From Zobellella maritima (GTDB lineage Bacteria > Pseudomonadota > Gammaproteobacteria > Enterobacterales > Aeromonadaceae), in NCBI RefSeq assembly GCF_003075035.1, contig NZ_QCZE01000001.1:1052602-1116601 (forward strand): 64,000 nucleotides of DNA, written 5' to 3'. Positions 37,679 to 48,037 of the stretch are shown here, in pieces. The notes under the pieces were generated by a model. The model saw only the letters and a program-made list of their open reading frames with translations, was not told the origin of the DNA and did no database searches. Position 1 is the stretch's first letter. Every line of letters begins with the position of its first letter. A program made the translations under genes and the position numbers.

Positions 37679-39718
37679 ATGGAAAAGCTGCAAAGCTATG
37701 TGGCCGGCCAATGGCAGGCGGGTAGCGGAGAAGGTCGCCTGGTCAGACATGCCGTGACCGGCGAAGCCCTGTATGAAGTGACCAGCGAAGGCCTAGATAT
37801 GACGGCCACGCTGGATTTCGCCCGCCAGGGAGGCAAGCAACTGGCGGCCATGAGCTTTCACCAGCGGGCCCTGATGCTGAAGAATCTGGCAAGTCATCTG
37901 GCGGCACAGAAAGAAGACTTCTACGAGCTATCCACCGCCACCGGTGCCACCCGCAAGGACAGCTGGATCGACATCGAAGGCGGTTTTGCCACCCTCTTTA
38001 CCTATTCCAGCCTGGTACGTCGTGAACTAAGTGACGAGCGCATCCTGGTAGAGGACGACTGGATCCCCCTGTCCCGCAGGGGCGGCTTCGGTGCGCGCCA
38101 TGTCCTGACCCCCAAGCCCGGTGTGGCCGTGCATATCAACGCCTTCAATTTCCCGGTATGGGGTATGCTGGAAAAACTGGCTCCCACCCTGCTGGCGGGT
38201 ATGCCGGCCATTATCAAACCCGCCACCGATGGCGCCCAACTGGCCCAGGCCGTGGTCAAGTCGGCCGTCGAGTCCGGCATACTGCCCGCCGGCGCCCTGC
38301 AGATCATCTGCGGCGGCGTCAACAACCTGCTGGATCTGCTGGGCCCCCAGGATGTGGCCACCTTCACCGGCTCGGCCCACACCGGTCAGACCCTGCGCGC
38401 CCACCCCAACTTCAACCACCGGTCCGTGCCCTTCACCATGGAAGCGGACTCGGTCAACAGCGCCATCCTCGCCGAGGGTGCCGATGACGACGCCATCAGG
38501 CTGTTTGTGCGGGAAGTCATGCGGGAAATGACCACCAAGGCCGGTCAAAAATGTACTGCTATTCGCCGCGCCTTTGTGCCCCGCGCCCTGCTGGACCGGG
38601 TAAAAGACGCGCTGCTGGCCCGTCTGGGCAAGGTAGTGCTCGGCGATCCGGCCATAGAAGGGGTAACCATGGGCCCGCTGGCCAGCCTGCGCCAGCTAAA
38701 AGACGTCTCTGAGCGTGTCGCGCTGCTGTCGACCCAGGCCGAGATCCTGTGCGGTGGCCATCTTGTGCCCTTCGAAGTGCTGGCCGACACCCCGGATGCC
38801 GGCGCCTTCTATCCGCCGACCCTGCTGCTGTGCAACCAGCCGAAAGAAAGCCCGGCTGTACACAACACCGAAGCCTTTGGCCCCGTCTGTACCCTGCTCC
38901 CCTACGACTCCGAAGACGAGTTGGTCGAGCTGGTAGCCCTCGGCGAAGGCAGCCTGGTGGCCTCGGTGGTATTCGAGGCCGGCCAGGATGTATCCGGGCT
39001 GATTGGCCGACTCGGCCCCTGGCATGGCCGCCTGCACCTGCTGGATCCGATCAGTGCCGAAGAAAGCACCGGCCACGGTTCACCCCTGCCCCACCTGGTG
39101 CACGGCGGTCCCGGCCGCGCCGGGGGTGGCCAAGAGCTGGGCGGCCTGCGCGCAGTCAAACACTACATGCAACGCACCGCCATCCAGGCTTCACCTGGCG
39201 CCATGAGCCAGGTCACCCACAGCTGGAACACGGGGGCGCCAGTGGTTACCGACCGGGTTCATCCATTCCGCAAGTACTTCGACGAGCTGGCCATCGGTGA
39301 GCAGCTGAAAACGGCCCGCCGCACCGTGACCGAAGCCGATATTGTCAATTTCGGCTGCCTGAGCGGGGACCACTTCTATGCTCACATGGACAAGATCGCC
39401 GCCGCCGAGTCCCTGTTCGGCGAGCGGGTTGCCCACGGTTATTTCGTAGTCTCCGCCGCAGCCGGCTTGTTCGTGGATGCAGCACCGGGCCCGGTGATCG
39501 CCAACTACGGCATGGAAGGATTACGCTTTATCGAGCCGGTGAAGATTGGCGACACCATACAGGTGGAGCTTACCTGCAAGCAGAAGACCCGCAAGCCCAG
39601 ACGCAATCCGGAAGACCTGCCCCAGGGCGTGGTGGTCTGGGATATCAAGGTCAAAAACCAGCGCGATGAACTGGTAGCCAGCTACGATATCCTGACCCTG
39701 GTCGAAGCCAGGGATTAA
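37679..39718 (+). CDS. paaZ: Bifunctional oxepin-CoA hydrolase / 3-oxo-5,6-dehydrosuberyl-CoA semialdehyde dehydrogenase
   Basis: 679 residues in two domains. The N-terminal aldehyde dehydrogenase (about 1-520) has catalytic Glu256 (FTMEADSVN) and Cys292 ([10 protein letters not shown]). The C-terminal MaoC-type hydratase (about 535-679) has [12 protein letters not shown] and [11 protein letters not shown] with the Asp-His pair. It opens the oxepin ring and oxidises the resulting aldehyde. It is divergent from paaA as in E. coli. A strong terminator lies 120 bases downstream. Confidence 0.97.
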   Translation: MEKLQSYVAGQWQAGSGEGRLVRHAVTGEALYEVTSEGLDMTATLDFARQGGKQLAAMSFHQRALMLKNLASHLAAQKEDFYELSTATGATRKDSWIDIEGGFATLFTYSSLVRRELSDERILVEDDWIPLSRRGGFGARHVLTPKPGVAVHINAFNFPVWGMLEKLAPTLLAGMPAIIKPATDGAQLAQAVVKSAVESGILPAGALQIICGGVNNLLDLLGPQDVATFTGSAHTGQTLRAHPNFNHRSVPFTMEADSVNSAILAEGADDDAIRLFVREVMREMTTKAGQKCTAIRRAFVPRALLDRVKDALLARLGKVVLGDPAIEGVTMGPLASLRQLKDVSERVALLSTQAEILCGGHLVPFEVLADTPDAGAFYPPTLLLCNQPKESPAVHNTEAFGPVCTLLPYDSEDELVELVALGEGSLVASVVFEAGQDVSGLIGRLGPWHGRLHLLDPISAEESTGHGSPLPHLVHGGPGRAGGGQELGGLRAVKHYMQRTAIQASPGAMSQVTHSWNTGAPVVTDRVHPFRKYFDELAIGEQLKTARRTVTEADIVNFGCLSGDHFYAHMDKIAAAESLFGERVAHGYFVVSAAAGLFVDAAPGPVIANYGMEGLRFIEPVKIGDTIQVELTCKQKTRKPRRNPEDLPQGVVVWDIKVKNQRDELVASYDILTLVEARD

Positions 39719-40244
39719 AAGAAACCGGGAGCAGGGAAACGGATTGAGTATTCCTGCTACTCCCGACTCCCAGCTCTCCCATTAACGGTTTCCCTGTCGA
39801 GTGGCCGACGATCCCAGGACATAGTCGGGACACTTTTAATGCCGGTCTGGATGACCGGCATTTTTTTGCTGGCGAGCCGAGCAAGCTGAATGACTGCTCC
39901 CATTTGTGCTATAGAAATCAGGCTCGAACGCAGACTCGCCGTGAAGCCAGCTGATGTTACTCCTGCTGCAAATATTCACCGGATGTTCAGCCAGTCGTAA
40001 AACCAGGTGCAGGCAGCACGCTGCGCCATGGGGGCACCGCAGCGCCATCTGACCGCCAGGGTCGCGGAGGCTCTCGTTATTGAATCCTGACATCGGCGCA
40101 AGGCCACTCCTCCCCATTCATGTTTAGCATTTTCAAACTGAACATTGAAACAGCATGATTTTTCAAACATTCCATCTTGTTCACACTGCCGATATCAACC
40201 AAACCGTGAAACAGCCCATAGCGATAGTGTGAGGGAAAGCAAAG
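39719..40244. other. Intergenic region after paaZ
   Basis: About 525 bases with no convincing gene. It contains the terminator at 39838 and a 9-base inverted repeat CAGGGAAAC/GTTTCCCTG spanning about 39733-39797. Two short minus-strand frames (39836-40117 and 39976-40170) have no ribosome-binding site or recognisable product. Confidence 0.55.
39838..39867 (+). terminator. Terminator downstream of paaZ
   Basis: Perfect 9-base-pair stem ATGCCGGTC / GACCGGCAT with a 5-base loop, followed by a run of T. Confidence 0.9.
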
Positions 40245-41564
40245 ATGAATAGCCATGAATTAGCCGCCCACTGGATGCCCTTTACCCCCAATAAAGCCTT
40301 CAAGGCGAGCCCCCGCATGCTGGTCGGTGCCCAGGGCATGTACTGGACCACGGACCAGCAGCGCCAGGTACTGGATATGACCGCCGGCTTGTGGTGCTGT
40401 AATGCCGGACACGGTCACCCCCACATTGCCGAAACCATAGCACAACAGGCTAAAACGCTGGACTATGCGCCCTGCTTCGGTTTTGGCCATCCCCTCTCCT
40501 TCAGCCTGTCCGATCGGCTGGCGGCGCTGGCGCCGGGTAAACTGAACAAGGTGTTCTACACCAACTCGGGATCCGAATCGGTTGAAACCGCCCTGAAGAT
40601 GGCGCTGGCCTATCATCAGGCCCAGGGCAAGGGCGGCAAGCAGATTTTTATCGGTCGTGAACGCGGTTATCACGGGGTGAACTTCGGTGGCATCGCCGTC
40701 GGCGGCATCACCAACAACTACAAGGCCTTTGGTCAGTGGTTGCCGACCGACCACCTGCCCCACACCCTGGATCTGCAGCGCAACGCTTTTTCCCGCGGTT
40801 TGCCAGCCCATGGCGTGGAAAAAGCGGATGAATTGGAGCGGCTGATCGCCTTGCATGACGCCAGCCGCATCGCGGCGGTGATCATTGAGCCGATTACCGG
40901 TGCCGGCGGCGTATTGCCGCCCCCGGTCGGCTATCTGAAGCGCATCCGCGAAATATGCGATCGCCACGATATCCTGTTGATCTTCGACGAGGTGATCTGT
41001 GGTTTTGGACGTACCGGCAATGTCTTTGCCAGCCAAACCTTCGAAGTGACCCCCGATATCATCACCACCGCCAAGGGCCTGACCAATGGCGCCGCGCCCA
41101 TGGGCGCAGTACTGGCCCATGAGGATATTTATCAGGCCATAGTGGACAATGCCGCGTCCGGGGTGGAGTTTTTCCATGGCTATACCTATTCGGCCCATCC
41201 GCTGGCCTGTGCCGCCGCCATGGCCACCCTGGACATCTATGAGCAGGAGGGGCTCTATCATAGGGGCGCCGAACAGGGGGAGCTGGCCCGCTACTTTGAA
41301 CAGGGCCTGCACAGCCTGAAAGATCTGCCCGGCGTGATCGACATTCGCAATTACTCGATGATTGCCGCGGTGGAGTTTGAGCCCCAGCCGGAAAAGGTCG
41401 GGATCAGCGGGGGACAGGTACAAACCAGGGCCTGGGACCATGGCATGATGCTGCGCTCGTTGGGCGACGCCATCGCCATGTCCCCTCCGCTTATTATTGA
41501 AAAGTCACATATCGACGACGCCATCGGTATCCTGGAGTTGTCCATCCGCCAGCAATTCGGCTGA
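40245..41564 (+). CDS. Omega-amino acid:pyruvate aminotransferase (class III, PLP)
   Basis: 439 residues. PLP is held by Lys277 (TTAKGLTNGA) with Asp248 in LLIFDEVICGFGRTG. NSGSESVETALKMA (107-120) binds the phosphate. The start MNSHELAAHWMPFTPNKAFK and the LWCCNAGHGHP block are characteristic of beta-alanine/omega-amino acid:pyruvate transaminases. It probably moves amino groups from beta-alanine or other omega-amines to pyruvate. No adjacent malonate-semialdehyde dehydrogenase is present, so the in vivo substrate is uncertain. Confidence 0.9.
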   Translation: MNSHELAAHWMPFTPNKAFKASPRMLVGAQGMYWTTDQQRQVLDMTAGLWCCNAGHGHPHIAETIAQQAKTLDYAPCFGFGHPLSFSLSDRLAALAPGKLNKVFYTNSGSESVETALKMALAYHQAQGKGGKQIFIGRERGYHGVNFGGIAVGGITNNYKAFGQWLPTDHLPHTLDLQRNAFSRGLPAHGVEKADELERLIALHDASRIAAVIIEPITGAGGVLPPPVGYLKRIREICDRHDILLIFDEVICGFGRTGNVFASQTFEVTPDIITTAKGLTNGAAPMGAVLAHEDIYQAIVDNAASGVEFFHGYTYSAHPLACAAAMATLDIYEQEGLYHRGAEQGELARYFEQGLHSLKDLPGVIDIRNYSMIAAVEFEPQPEKVGISGGQVQTRAWDHGMMLRSLGDAIAMSPPLIIEKSHIDDAIGILELSIRQQFG

Positions 41565-41749
41565 CAGTCAGAAAAGGCATACTGGTAAACAAAGCGGGTT
41601 GCCAGTCGACTCTGTTGCTGCGAGACAGCTTGCGGCAACGGAGCATGATGACATTAACAATCAGTGAGTTATCACCGGATGATGGTAAGCGGATCGAACA
41701 GGGTGGGCATGGTAATCCCTTTGTGGATGATGAAAAATAAAGCATGAAT

Positions 41750-41789
41750 GAAAAAAGCCAGGCTGATCCTGACAAGGATCAGCCTGGCT
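41750..41789 (-). terminator. Long-stem terminator of azoR
   Basis: Perfect 15-base-pair stem AGCCAGGCTGATCCT / AGGATCAGCCTGGCT with a 4-base loop. On the minus strand it is followed by TTTTTTC, so it serves azoR. Confidence 0.9.
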
Positions 41790-41842
41790 GACCGACTTTC
41801 ATGTATTTACCGATGCGGCCTGTTTATTGTCGATGACCATCT

Positions 41843-41858
41843 TTGCATGTTGGCATAA
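41843..41858. repeat. Copy 3 of the 16-base motif TTGCATGTTGGCATAA
   Basis: Exact match to 16021-16036 and 19708-19723. Here it lies 8 bases beyond the azoR stop codon, in the same orientation relative to the gene as the copy after ribE. Confidence 0.85.
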
Positions 41859-41866
41859 TAGCGGAA

Positions 41867-42463
41867 TTAGGCGACCAATTTTTCCAGCGCGCTTTGAGCC
41901 TGGCTCAGTTCAGCCTGTTGTGCTTCCTCTCCCATGGCCAGGGCCTCGGCATAGATAAATTCCACCTCGGTAATGCCGATAAAGCCCAGTATGGTCTGCA
42001 TATAAGGGGTAATAAGATCGGTCGGCTTGTCTTTGTGCAGGCCGCCACGGGTGGTGATCACCACCGCCTTCTTGCCGGTCATCAGACCTTGCGGCCCCTG
42101 CTCCGTGTACTTGAAGGTCACACCGGCACGACAGACAAGATCGATCCAGGCTTTCAGCTGTACCGGAATATGAAAGTTGTACATGGGAGCAGCAATCACC
42201 AGGGTGTCGGCCGCCCGCAATTCTTCAACCAGCTGATCAGACAGGGCCAGGATATTTTGCTGATGCTGACTCAGCCCCTCTCCCCCACGTATCGCCGATA
42301 CGGCTGCGCCATCGAGAAGTGGTAAAGGATGGGCGGCCAGATCACGGATCTGCGGCTGCTGGCCATCTTTACTGCCGGCACGCTCAACCATAAAGTCAAT
42401 TAATTTTGCTGATTGAGAGAAGTCACCCAGGATGCTGGATTTCAGTATCAAAGTACGTGTCAT
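41867..42463 (-). CDS. azoR: FMN-dependent NADH-azoreductase
   Basis: 198 residues of flavodoxin fold. The phosphate-binding loop is [14 protein letters not shown], with [17 protein letters not shown] and TTRGGLHKD as the other FMN contacts. The family reduces azo compounds and quinones with NADH and aids in thiol and quinone stress. It is a monocistronic gene with its own terminator. Confidence 0.94.
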   Translation of the reverse strand: MTRTLILKSSILGDFSQSAKLIDFMVERAGSKDGQQPQIRDLAAHPLPLLDGAAVSAIRGGEGLSQHQQNILALSDQLVEELRAADTLVIAAPMYNFHIPVQLKAWIDLVCRAGVTFKYTEQGPQGLMTGKKAVVITTRGGLHKDKPTDLITPYMQTILGFIGITEVEFIYAEALAMGEEAQQAELSQAQSALEKLVA

Positions 42464-42476
42464 GTAGCTCTCCAGT

Positions 42477-42671
42477 ATGTGTTATCCAATTGATAAACAT
42501 GCTCAATTGTTTGAAAACTGGTTAAACCAGAACAGGCTTAACCCGATGACAAAACTGTACAGGAGTACCAAAAAACAAGAAATTGGAAAAAGAAGGACAA
42601 GACCGTCAAATATTTTGAATAACCTGACCGCGGAAGATGACGTTTACGATAACGTAAAGAATTTTGTCTGA
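42477..42671 (+). CDS. Short open frame, doubtful small protein
   Basis: 64 codons starting [19 protein letters not shown], lysine/arginine/asparagine-rich and more AT-rich than neighbouring genes. It begins 13 bases from the divergent azoR start, with no clear ribosome-binding site. I recognise no family. It may be leader DNA rather than a gene. Confidence 0.2.
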   Translation: MCYPIDKHAQLFENWLNQNRLNPMTKLYRSTKKQEIGKRRTRPSNILNNLTAEDDVYDNVKNFV

Positions 42672-42683
42672 ATATTACAAAAA

Positions 42684-42708
42684 GAAAACCCTCGCAAGCG
42701 AGGGTAAA
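42684..42708 (-). terminator. Minus-strand terminator with no annotated gene upstream
   Basis: Stem ACCCTCGC / GCGAGGGT (8 base pairs, 2-base loop). On the minus strand it is followed by TTTCTTTTT; on the plus strand it is followed by A-rich sequence. No minus-strand gene exists between here and 43283, so it may end a small RNA. Confidence 0.6.
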
Positions 42709-42709
42709 A

Positions 42710-43282
42710 CAAACGGAAACGTGCTTAAACAGAGCTATGCATCTTTACCTAACAAGTTGCTAAATCGGCTGGAGCAAGTTGACTAGACCTTGATGCCCTT
42801 CCAATCTATCCGTGCTGAGAAGTGAAGTCAATGTAAAAAAATCACAAAACCAACAACTGAACAACAAACCACCACCAACCTTACATTAACGTTAGCGCAA
42901 GGAGAAAAACCTACAATTTTACGAAAAAATCAACACAATAATCCTGTGAGCCGTCATCTCATCCGGTCACCGGAGGTGGTATCGATCCACTTCACTCCAG
43001 TCTAACAACATTATGTTGCAGTGCGGTTACAAGGCGGCCCGGGGTTAAGCTTGGCCAAGGGAATCATTGCTACTTTAAGTCACCCCTAATAAAGACTCGT
43101 TCGAGAACAGCTTATAAATGCGAGCAGTGTAGCAAAACGTTTGAAATCACTAGTATTAATCAGGCAAAAAGAAAAAAACCTGACTAACCTTATTAGTAAA
43201 GTATGAGCTACGTGATGAAATGTGTGTGCGCAAGACCCTGTCTTTGATTGTGAAAAGACCGGTGATTTAAGGGGGATTGGTT
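42710..43282. other. AT-rich leader region upstream of prkA
   Basis: About 570 bases with no protein gene, clearly lower in GC than the rest of the window. It presumably holds the prkA promoter and long 5' leader, and perhaps a minus-strand small RNA ending at 42684-42708. Small palindromes occur (for example TAACGTTA near 42887), but no consensus promoter is convincing. Confidence 0.5.
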
Positions 43283-45205
43283 ATGGGAATTTTTGAGCAT
43301 TATCAAACGCGCTATGAAAAAGCCAAGGAAGAAGAGTATAGCCTGCAGGAATTCCTCGAAATGTGTCGTGAGGATAAGGCCTGCTACGCATCAGCATCCG
43401 AACGCCTGTTGATGGCCATCGGCGAGCCGGAAATGATAGATACGGCTCAGGTGCCCAGGTATAGCCGCCTGTTTTCAAACCGGGTCATTGCCCGCTATCC
43501 GGCATTCTCCGAATTTTACGGCATGGAGGACAGTATTGAACAGATAGTGTCCTACCTTAAACATGCCGCCCAGGGCCTGGAAGAAAAGAAACAAATCCTC
43601 TACCTGTTGGGTCCGGTAGGCGGCGGTAAGTCTTCACTGGCTGAACGACTCAAATCTCTGATGCAGAAGGTACCTATCTACCGACTGAAAGATTCGCCGG
43701 TCAATGACCACCCATTTTGCCTGTTCGATCTGGATGAAGACGGGCCGGTAGTAGAGAAAGAATACGGCATACCGCGCCGCTACCTGAGACCCATCATGTC
43801 CCCATGGGCAGTGAAGCGGCTGCATGAGTATGGCGGTGATATCACCCGCTTCAAGGTAGAAAAGATATACCCCTCCATTCTGGATCAGATCGCCATATCC
43901 AAAACCGAGCCCGGTGACGACAACAACCAGGATATTTCCTCGCTGGTCGGTAAGGTGGATATCCGCCAACTGGAACACTATTCACAGGACGATGCCGACG
44001 CCTATTCCTTCTCCGGTTCCCTCTGTAAGTCCAACCAGGGCCTGATGGAATTCGTGGAAATGTTCAAGGCCCCGATCAAGGTGCTGCACCCCTTGCTGAC
44101 GGCTACCCAGGAAGGTAACTATAACAGTACCGAAGGCCTGTCCGCCCTCCCCTTCGAGGGCATCATACTGGCTCACTCGAACGAGTCTGAATGGCAGCAT
44201 TTCAAAAACAACAAGAACAACGAGGCATTCCTGGACCGGGTGTATATCGTCAAGGTGCCCTACTGCCTGCGGGTCACCGAAGAGGTTGAAATCTACAAAA
44301 AGCTGCTGTTGAACAGTGAGCTGTCCCATGCCAAGTGTGCTCCCGGCACGCTGGAAACCCTGGGGCAATTTACCGTGCTGTCACGGCTTAAGGAACCGGA
44401 GAACTCCAGCATCTACTCCAAGATGCGGGTCTACGACGGTGAAAGCCTTAAAGATACGGATCCCAAGGCCAAGTCGTATCAGGAATACCGCGACTATGCA
44501 GGGGTTGATGAAGGCATGAGCGGCCTATCTACCCGTTTTGCCTTCAAGATACTGTCGCGGGTCTTCAACTTCGACCACGCGGAGGTCGCCGCCAACCCGG
44601 TCCACCTCTTCTATGTGCTCGAACAACAAATTGAGCGGGAACAGTTCCCCCAGGAGACCCATGACCGTTACCTGGAATTTATCAAGGGCTACCTGATCCC
44701 CAAATATGTCGAGTTTATCGGCAAGGAAATCCAGACCGCCTATCTCGAGTCCTACTCCGAATACGGGCAGAACATCTTTGATCGTTATGTCATCTATGCG
44801 GATTTCTGGATTCAGGATCAGGAATACCGGGATCCCGAAACCGGTCAGCTGTTCGACCGTGCGGCGCTGAACGCCGAGCTGGAAAAAATCGAGAAACCGG
44901 CCGGGATCAGCAATCCCAAAGACTTCCGTAATGAAATCGTCAACTTCGTACTGCGCGCCAGGGCCAACAATGCGGGTAAGAATCCCAACTGGACCAGCTA
45001 CGAAAAACTCAGGACCGTTATCGAGAAGAAAATGTTCTCCAATACCGAGGAGCTGCTGCCGGTTATTTCCTTCAACGCCAAAACCAGTGCCGATGAGCAG
45101 AAAAAACATGACGACTTTGTCGCGCGCATGATGGAAAAGGGCTATACCCGCAAACAAGTACGACTGTTGTCCGAATGGTACCTCAGGGTACGGAAATCAA
45201 GCTGA
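43283..45205 (+). CDS. yeaG: PrkA-family serine protein kinase (YeaG)
   Basis: 640 residues from the ATG at 43283 (ribosome-binding site AAGGGGG), giving MGIFEHYQTRYEKAKEEE as in YeaG. The N-terminal AAA-type domain has Walker A GPVGGGKSS (110-118); the C-terminal region is the PrkA kinase-like domain. It closely follows E. coli YeaG throughout. yeaG responds to nitrogen starvation and stationary phase in enterobacteria. It is first in the operon with yeaH and ycgB, a conserved trio. Confidence 0.97.
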   Translation: MGIFEHYQTRYEKAKEEEYSLQEFLEMCREDKACYASASERLLMAIGEPEMIDTAQVPRYSRLFSNRVIARYPAFSEFYGMEDSIEQIVSYLKHAAQGLEEKKQILYLLGPVGGGKSSLAERLKSLMQKVPIYRLKDSPVNDHPFCLFDLDEDGPVVEKEYGIPRRYLRPIMSPWAVKRLHEYGGDITRFKVEKIYPSILDQIAISKTEPGDDNNQDISSLVGKVDIRQLEHYSQDDADAYSFSGSLCKSNQGLMEFVEMFKAPIKVLHPLLTATQEGNYNSTEGLSALPFEGIILAHSNESEWQHFKNNKNNEAFLDRVYIVKVPYCLRVTEEVEIYKKLLLNSELSHAKCAPGTLETLGQFTVLSRLKEPENSSIYSKMRVYDGESLKDTDPKAKSYQEYRDYAGVDEGMSGLSTRFAFKILSRVFNFDHAEVAANPVHLFYVLEQQIEREQFPQETHDRYLEFIKGYLIPKYVEFIGKEIQTAYLESYSEYGQNIFDRYVIYADFWIQDQEYRDPETGQLFDRAALNAELEKIEKPAGISNPKDFRNEIVNFVLRARANNAGKNPNWTSYEKLRTVIEKKMFSNTEELLPVISFNAKTSADEQKKHDDFVARMMEKGYTRKQVRLLSEWYLRVRKSS

Positions 45206-45232
45206 TCACAGCTCACACTCGTTGGGGGGATT

Positions 45233-46501
45233 ATGGCGCATTTCATCGATAGACGGTTAAACGGACGGAACAAGAGTGCTGTCAACCGGCAGCGCTTTAT
45301 CCGCCGCTATAAACAACAACTCAAGAAGGCGGTGTCAGACGCCGTCTTGAAGCGCAGCATCCAGGATATCGACAAGGGTGAGAGTGTCTCCATTCCCACC
45401 CGGGATATTTCGGAGCCCATCTTCCATCAAACCAAAGGAGGAAAGCGCGAGCAAGTCCATCCGGGCAACGATCAGTTTATCACCGGCGATCGGGTAGATC
45501 GCCCCCTCGGCGGAGGGGGATCGGGGAGCGGAAAGGGTGATGCCAGCAATCAGGGTGAGGGCCAGGACGACTTCGTCTTTCAGATATCCAAGGACGAGTA
45601 CCTTGACCTGCTGTTTGATGGCCTGGAGCTGCCCAACCTGGAAAAAAACAAGCTCAATAAAATCAGTGAAATGAAAACCTTCAGGGCCGGCTATACCTCA
45701 GATGGTGTACCCAACAATATCAACATCATACGTTCATTACGCCAGTCCCTGGCCCGCCGTACCGCCTTGCAGGCGGGCAAGAAAAAGACGGTAGAGCAAC
45801 TGGAGCAGGAACTGGCCGAGCTCAGCAAACGGCCCGCGGTAAACTACGCCCGTATTCAGGAGGTAGAAGATGAAATAAGCGAGCTCAAACGTCGCATTGA
45901 GGCGGTCCCCTTTATCGATACCTTCGATCTGCGTTTTAATAACTTTGTAAAACGTCCCATTCCCTCTACCCAGGCGGTCATGTTTTGCCTGATGGATGTG
46001 TCCGGCTCCATGGATCAGGCCACCAAGGACATGGCTAAACGCTTTTATCTGCTGCTGTACCTGTTTCTGACCCGGACCTACAAAAACGTAGACCTGGTGT
46101 TTATCCGCCACCACACCCAGGCCAAAGAGGTAGACGAGCAGGAATTCTTTTACTCCCAGGAAACCGGCGGCACCATAGTATCCAGCGCCTTGCAGATGAT
46201 GAAAGAGGTGATGCAGTCTCGTTATCCGACGGATCAATGGAATATTTACGCCGCCCAGGCCTCCGATGGTGACAACTGGGCCGATGACTCTCCCCTGTGC
46301 CGGCAGTTGCTGCATAACGATATTATGCCGTTCGTACGTTATTACGCCTATATCGAGATTACCAATCGGGCCCACCAGACCCTCTGGCACGAATATGAAA
46401 CAGTGGCACGCGGCTTTCCCAATTTCGCCATGGAGCATATTCGTACCCTTGAGGATATTTATCCCGTGTTCCGGGAGCTTTTCAAGAAACAAGCGGCATG
46501 A
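45233..46501 (+). CDS. yeaH: UPF0229 von Willebrand A-domain protein (YeaH)
   Basis: 422 residues. A basic N-terminus ([20 protein letters not shown]), a glycine-rich linker at about 93-102, a coiled-coil segment at about 185-223 ([14 protein letters not shown]), and a C-terminal VWA domain with the MIDAS motif DVSGSMD (255-261). It is the partner of YeaG in the starvation response, with an unknown mechanism. It lies 27 bases after yeaG and has a GGGGG ribosome-binding site. Confidence 0.96.
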   Translation: MAHFIDRRLNGRNKSAVNRQRFIRRYKQQLKKAVSDAVLKRSIQDIDKGESVSIPTRDISEPIFHQTKGGKREQVHPGNDQFITGDRVDRPLGGGGSGSGKGDASNQGEGQDDFVFQISKDEYLDLLFDGLELPNLEKNKLNKISEMKTFRAGYTSDGVPNNINIIRSLRQSLARRTALQAGKKKTVEQLEQELAELSKRPAVNYARIQEVEDEISELKRRIEAVPFIDTFDLRFNNFVKRPIPSTQAVMFCLMDVSGSMDQATKDMAKRFYLLLYLFLTRTYKNVDLVFIRHHTQAKEVDEQEFFYSQETGGTIVSSALQMMKEVMQSRYPTDQWNIYAAQASDGDNWADDSPLCRQLLHNDIMPFVRYYAYIEITNRAHQTLWHEYETVARGFPNFAMEHIRTLEDIYPVFRELFKKQAA

Positions 46502-46508
46502 GGTGGCT

Positions 46509-48032
46509 ATGGAGCAAATCTTGAGTAAGGTGAAGCCCCTGAGTGATGGTCCGGACTGGACCTTCGAGCTGCTCGAAGCCTACCATCAGGAAATTTCCCG
46601 GGTAGCCAGAGGCTACGGGCTTAACACCTACCCCAATCAGATAGAAATCATCATGGGCGAGCAGATGATGGATGCCTATTCCAGTATCGGCATGCCCATT
46701 GGCTACCATCACTGGTCCTATGGCAAGAAATTCATCCAGACCGAGCAAAACTACAAACGCGGCCAGATGGGCCTGGCCTATGAAATCGTCATCAACTCGA
46801 ATCCCTGTATAGCCTATCTGATGGAAGAAAATACCCTGCCCATGCAGGCACTGGTCATCGCCCATGCCTGCTATGGTCATAACTCCTTCTTCAAAAACAA
46901 TTATTTGTTCAAGACCTGGACCGATGCCGAATCCATTATCGACTATCTGTTGTTTGCGAAACATTATGTTAATGAATGCGAGGAAAAATACGGCGTCAGT
47001 GAGGTCGAGGCCATCCTGGACAGCTGTCATGCACTGATGAATTACGGGGTGGATCGCTACAAGCGACCACAAAAACTGTCACTGGCCGAGGAAAAACGCC
47101 GGCAAAAAGCACGGGAAGCCTACCTGCAGACCCAGGTCAACGAACTGTGGCGTACCCTGCCCCGAATTGATGACAGCAAACAGGTCAAGAAACGCCGTTA
47201 TCCCCAGGAGCCGGAAGAAAATATTCTGTACTTTATCGAGAAACACGCTCCCCTGCTCGAACCCTGGCAGCGTGAGATAGTGCGTATCGTCCGCAAGATC
47301 AGCCAGTATTTTTACCCGCAAAAGCAAACCCAGGTGATGAACGAAGGCTGGGCGACCTTCTGGCATTACACCATTACCCAGCATCTGTACGACGAAGGCC
47401 TGGTTACCGACCGCTTTATGATGGAGGTATTGCACAGCCATACCAACGTTATCTACCAACCCCCCTATAACAGCCGCTATTACTCGGGCATCAACCCCTA
47501 TGCCCTGGGTTTTGCCATGTTCCAGGACTTGCGGCGGATCTGTGAACATCCCACCGCCGAAGACAAGGCCTGGTTTCCCGATATCGCCGGCTCTGACTGG
47601 GTAAAAACCCTGCACTTTGCCATGGAAAACTTCAAGGACGAAAGCTTTATCAGCCAGTTTCTGTCACCCAAGCTGATGAGGGATTTTCACTTCTTTGCGG
47701 TTGCCGATGATGACACCCGAAACTACCTGGAGATCTCGGCCATTCACGATGAGCTGGGCTACCGCCAGCTGAGGCAGACCCTCTCCAACCAATACAACCT
47801 GTCTAATCTGGAGCCCAATATCCAGGTGTATAACGTGGCCGTAAAAGGTGATCGATCCCTCACACTGCGTTATGTGCCCCATAACCGTATCCCCCTGGCG
47901 GACTCACGTCACGAGGTACTCAAACATGTGCATCGTTTGTGGGGCTTCGACGTGATCCTGGAGCAGGAGGAGCCTGACGGAAACGCCAGTATCATAGGTC
48001 GTTGCCCTGAGATATCGGCATCGGATATCTGA
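46509..48032 (+). CDS. ycgB: SpoVR family protein (YcgB)
   Basis: 507 residues from the ATG at 46509, seven bases after yeaH with GAGGTG before it. Conserved blocks are YGLNTYPNQIEII, YEIVINSNPCIAYLMEEN, IAHACYGHNSFFKNN and VMNEGWATFWHYTI. SpoVR-family proteins are named for a Bacillus cortex-synthesis gene; in Gram-negatives they belong to the yeaG-yeaH regulon and their activity is unknown. Confidence 0.96.
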   Translation: MEQILSKVKPLSDGPDWTFELLEAYHQEISRVARGYGLNTYPNQIEIIMGEQMMDAYSSIGMPIGYHHWSYGKKFIQTEQNYKRGQMGLAYEIVINSNPCIAYLMEENTLPMQALVIAHACYGHNSFFKNNYLFKTWTDAESIIDYLLFAKHYVNECEEKYGVSEVEAILDSCHALMNYGVDRYKRPQKLSLAEEKRRQKAREAYLQTQVNELWRTLPRIDDSKQVKKRRYPQEPEENILYFIEKHAPLLEPWQREIVRIVRKISQYFYPQKQTQVMNEGWATFWHYTITQHLYDEGLVTDRFMMEVLHSHTNVIYQPPYNSRYYSGINPYALGFAMFQDLRRICEHPTAEDKAWFPDIAGSDWVKTLHFAMENFKDESFISQFLSPKLMRDFHFFAVADDDTRNYLEISAIHDELGYRQLRQTLSNQYNLSNLEPNIQVYNVAVKGDRSLTLRYVPHNRIPLADSRHEVLKHVHRLWGFDVILEQEEPDGNASIIGRCPEISASDI

Positions 48033-48037
48033 ACCTA

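Larger units (their letters stand above)
41565..41866. other. Intergenic region between the aminotransferase and azoR
   Basis: About 300 bases between convergent genes. It holds the azoR terminator and copy 3 of the 16-base motif. No gene is apparent. Confidence 0.6.

Noticed and set aside
19269..39718. A genomic island integrated at the tRNA-Val array carrying the TRAP/acylase/paa genes
   Set aside because: No integrase was found and no duplicated tRNA 3' end was seen on the far side; base composition of the genes is like the flanks.
39836..40170. Small minus-strand ORFs downstream of paaZ
   Set aside because: They overlap the paaZ terminator or each other, lack ribosome-binding sites and have no recognisable sequence.
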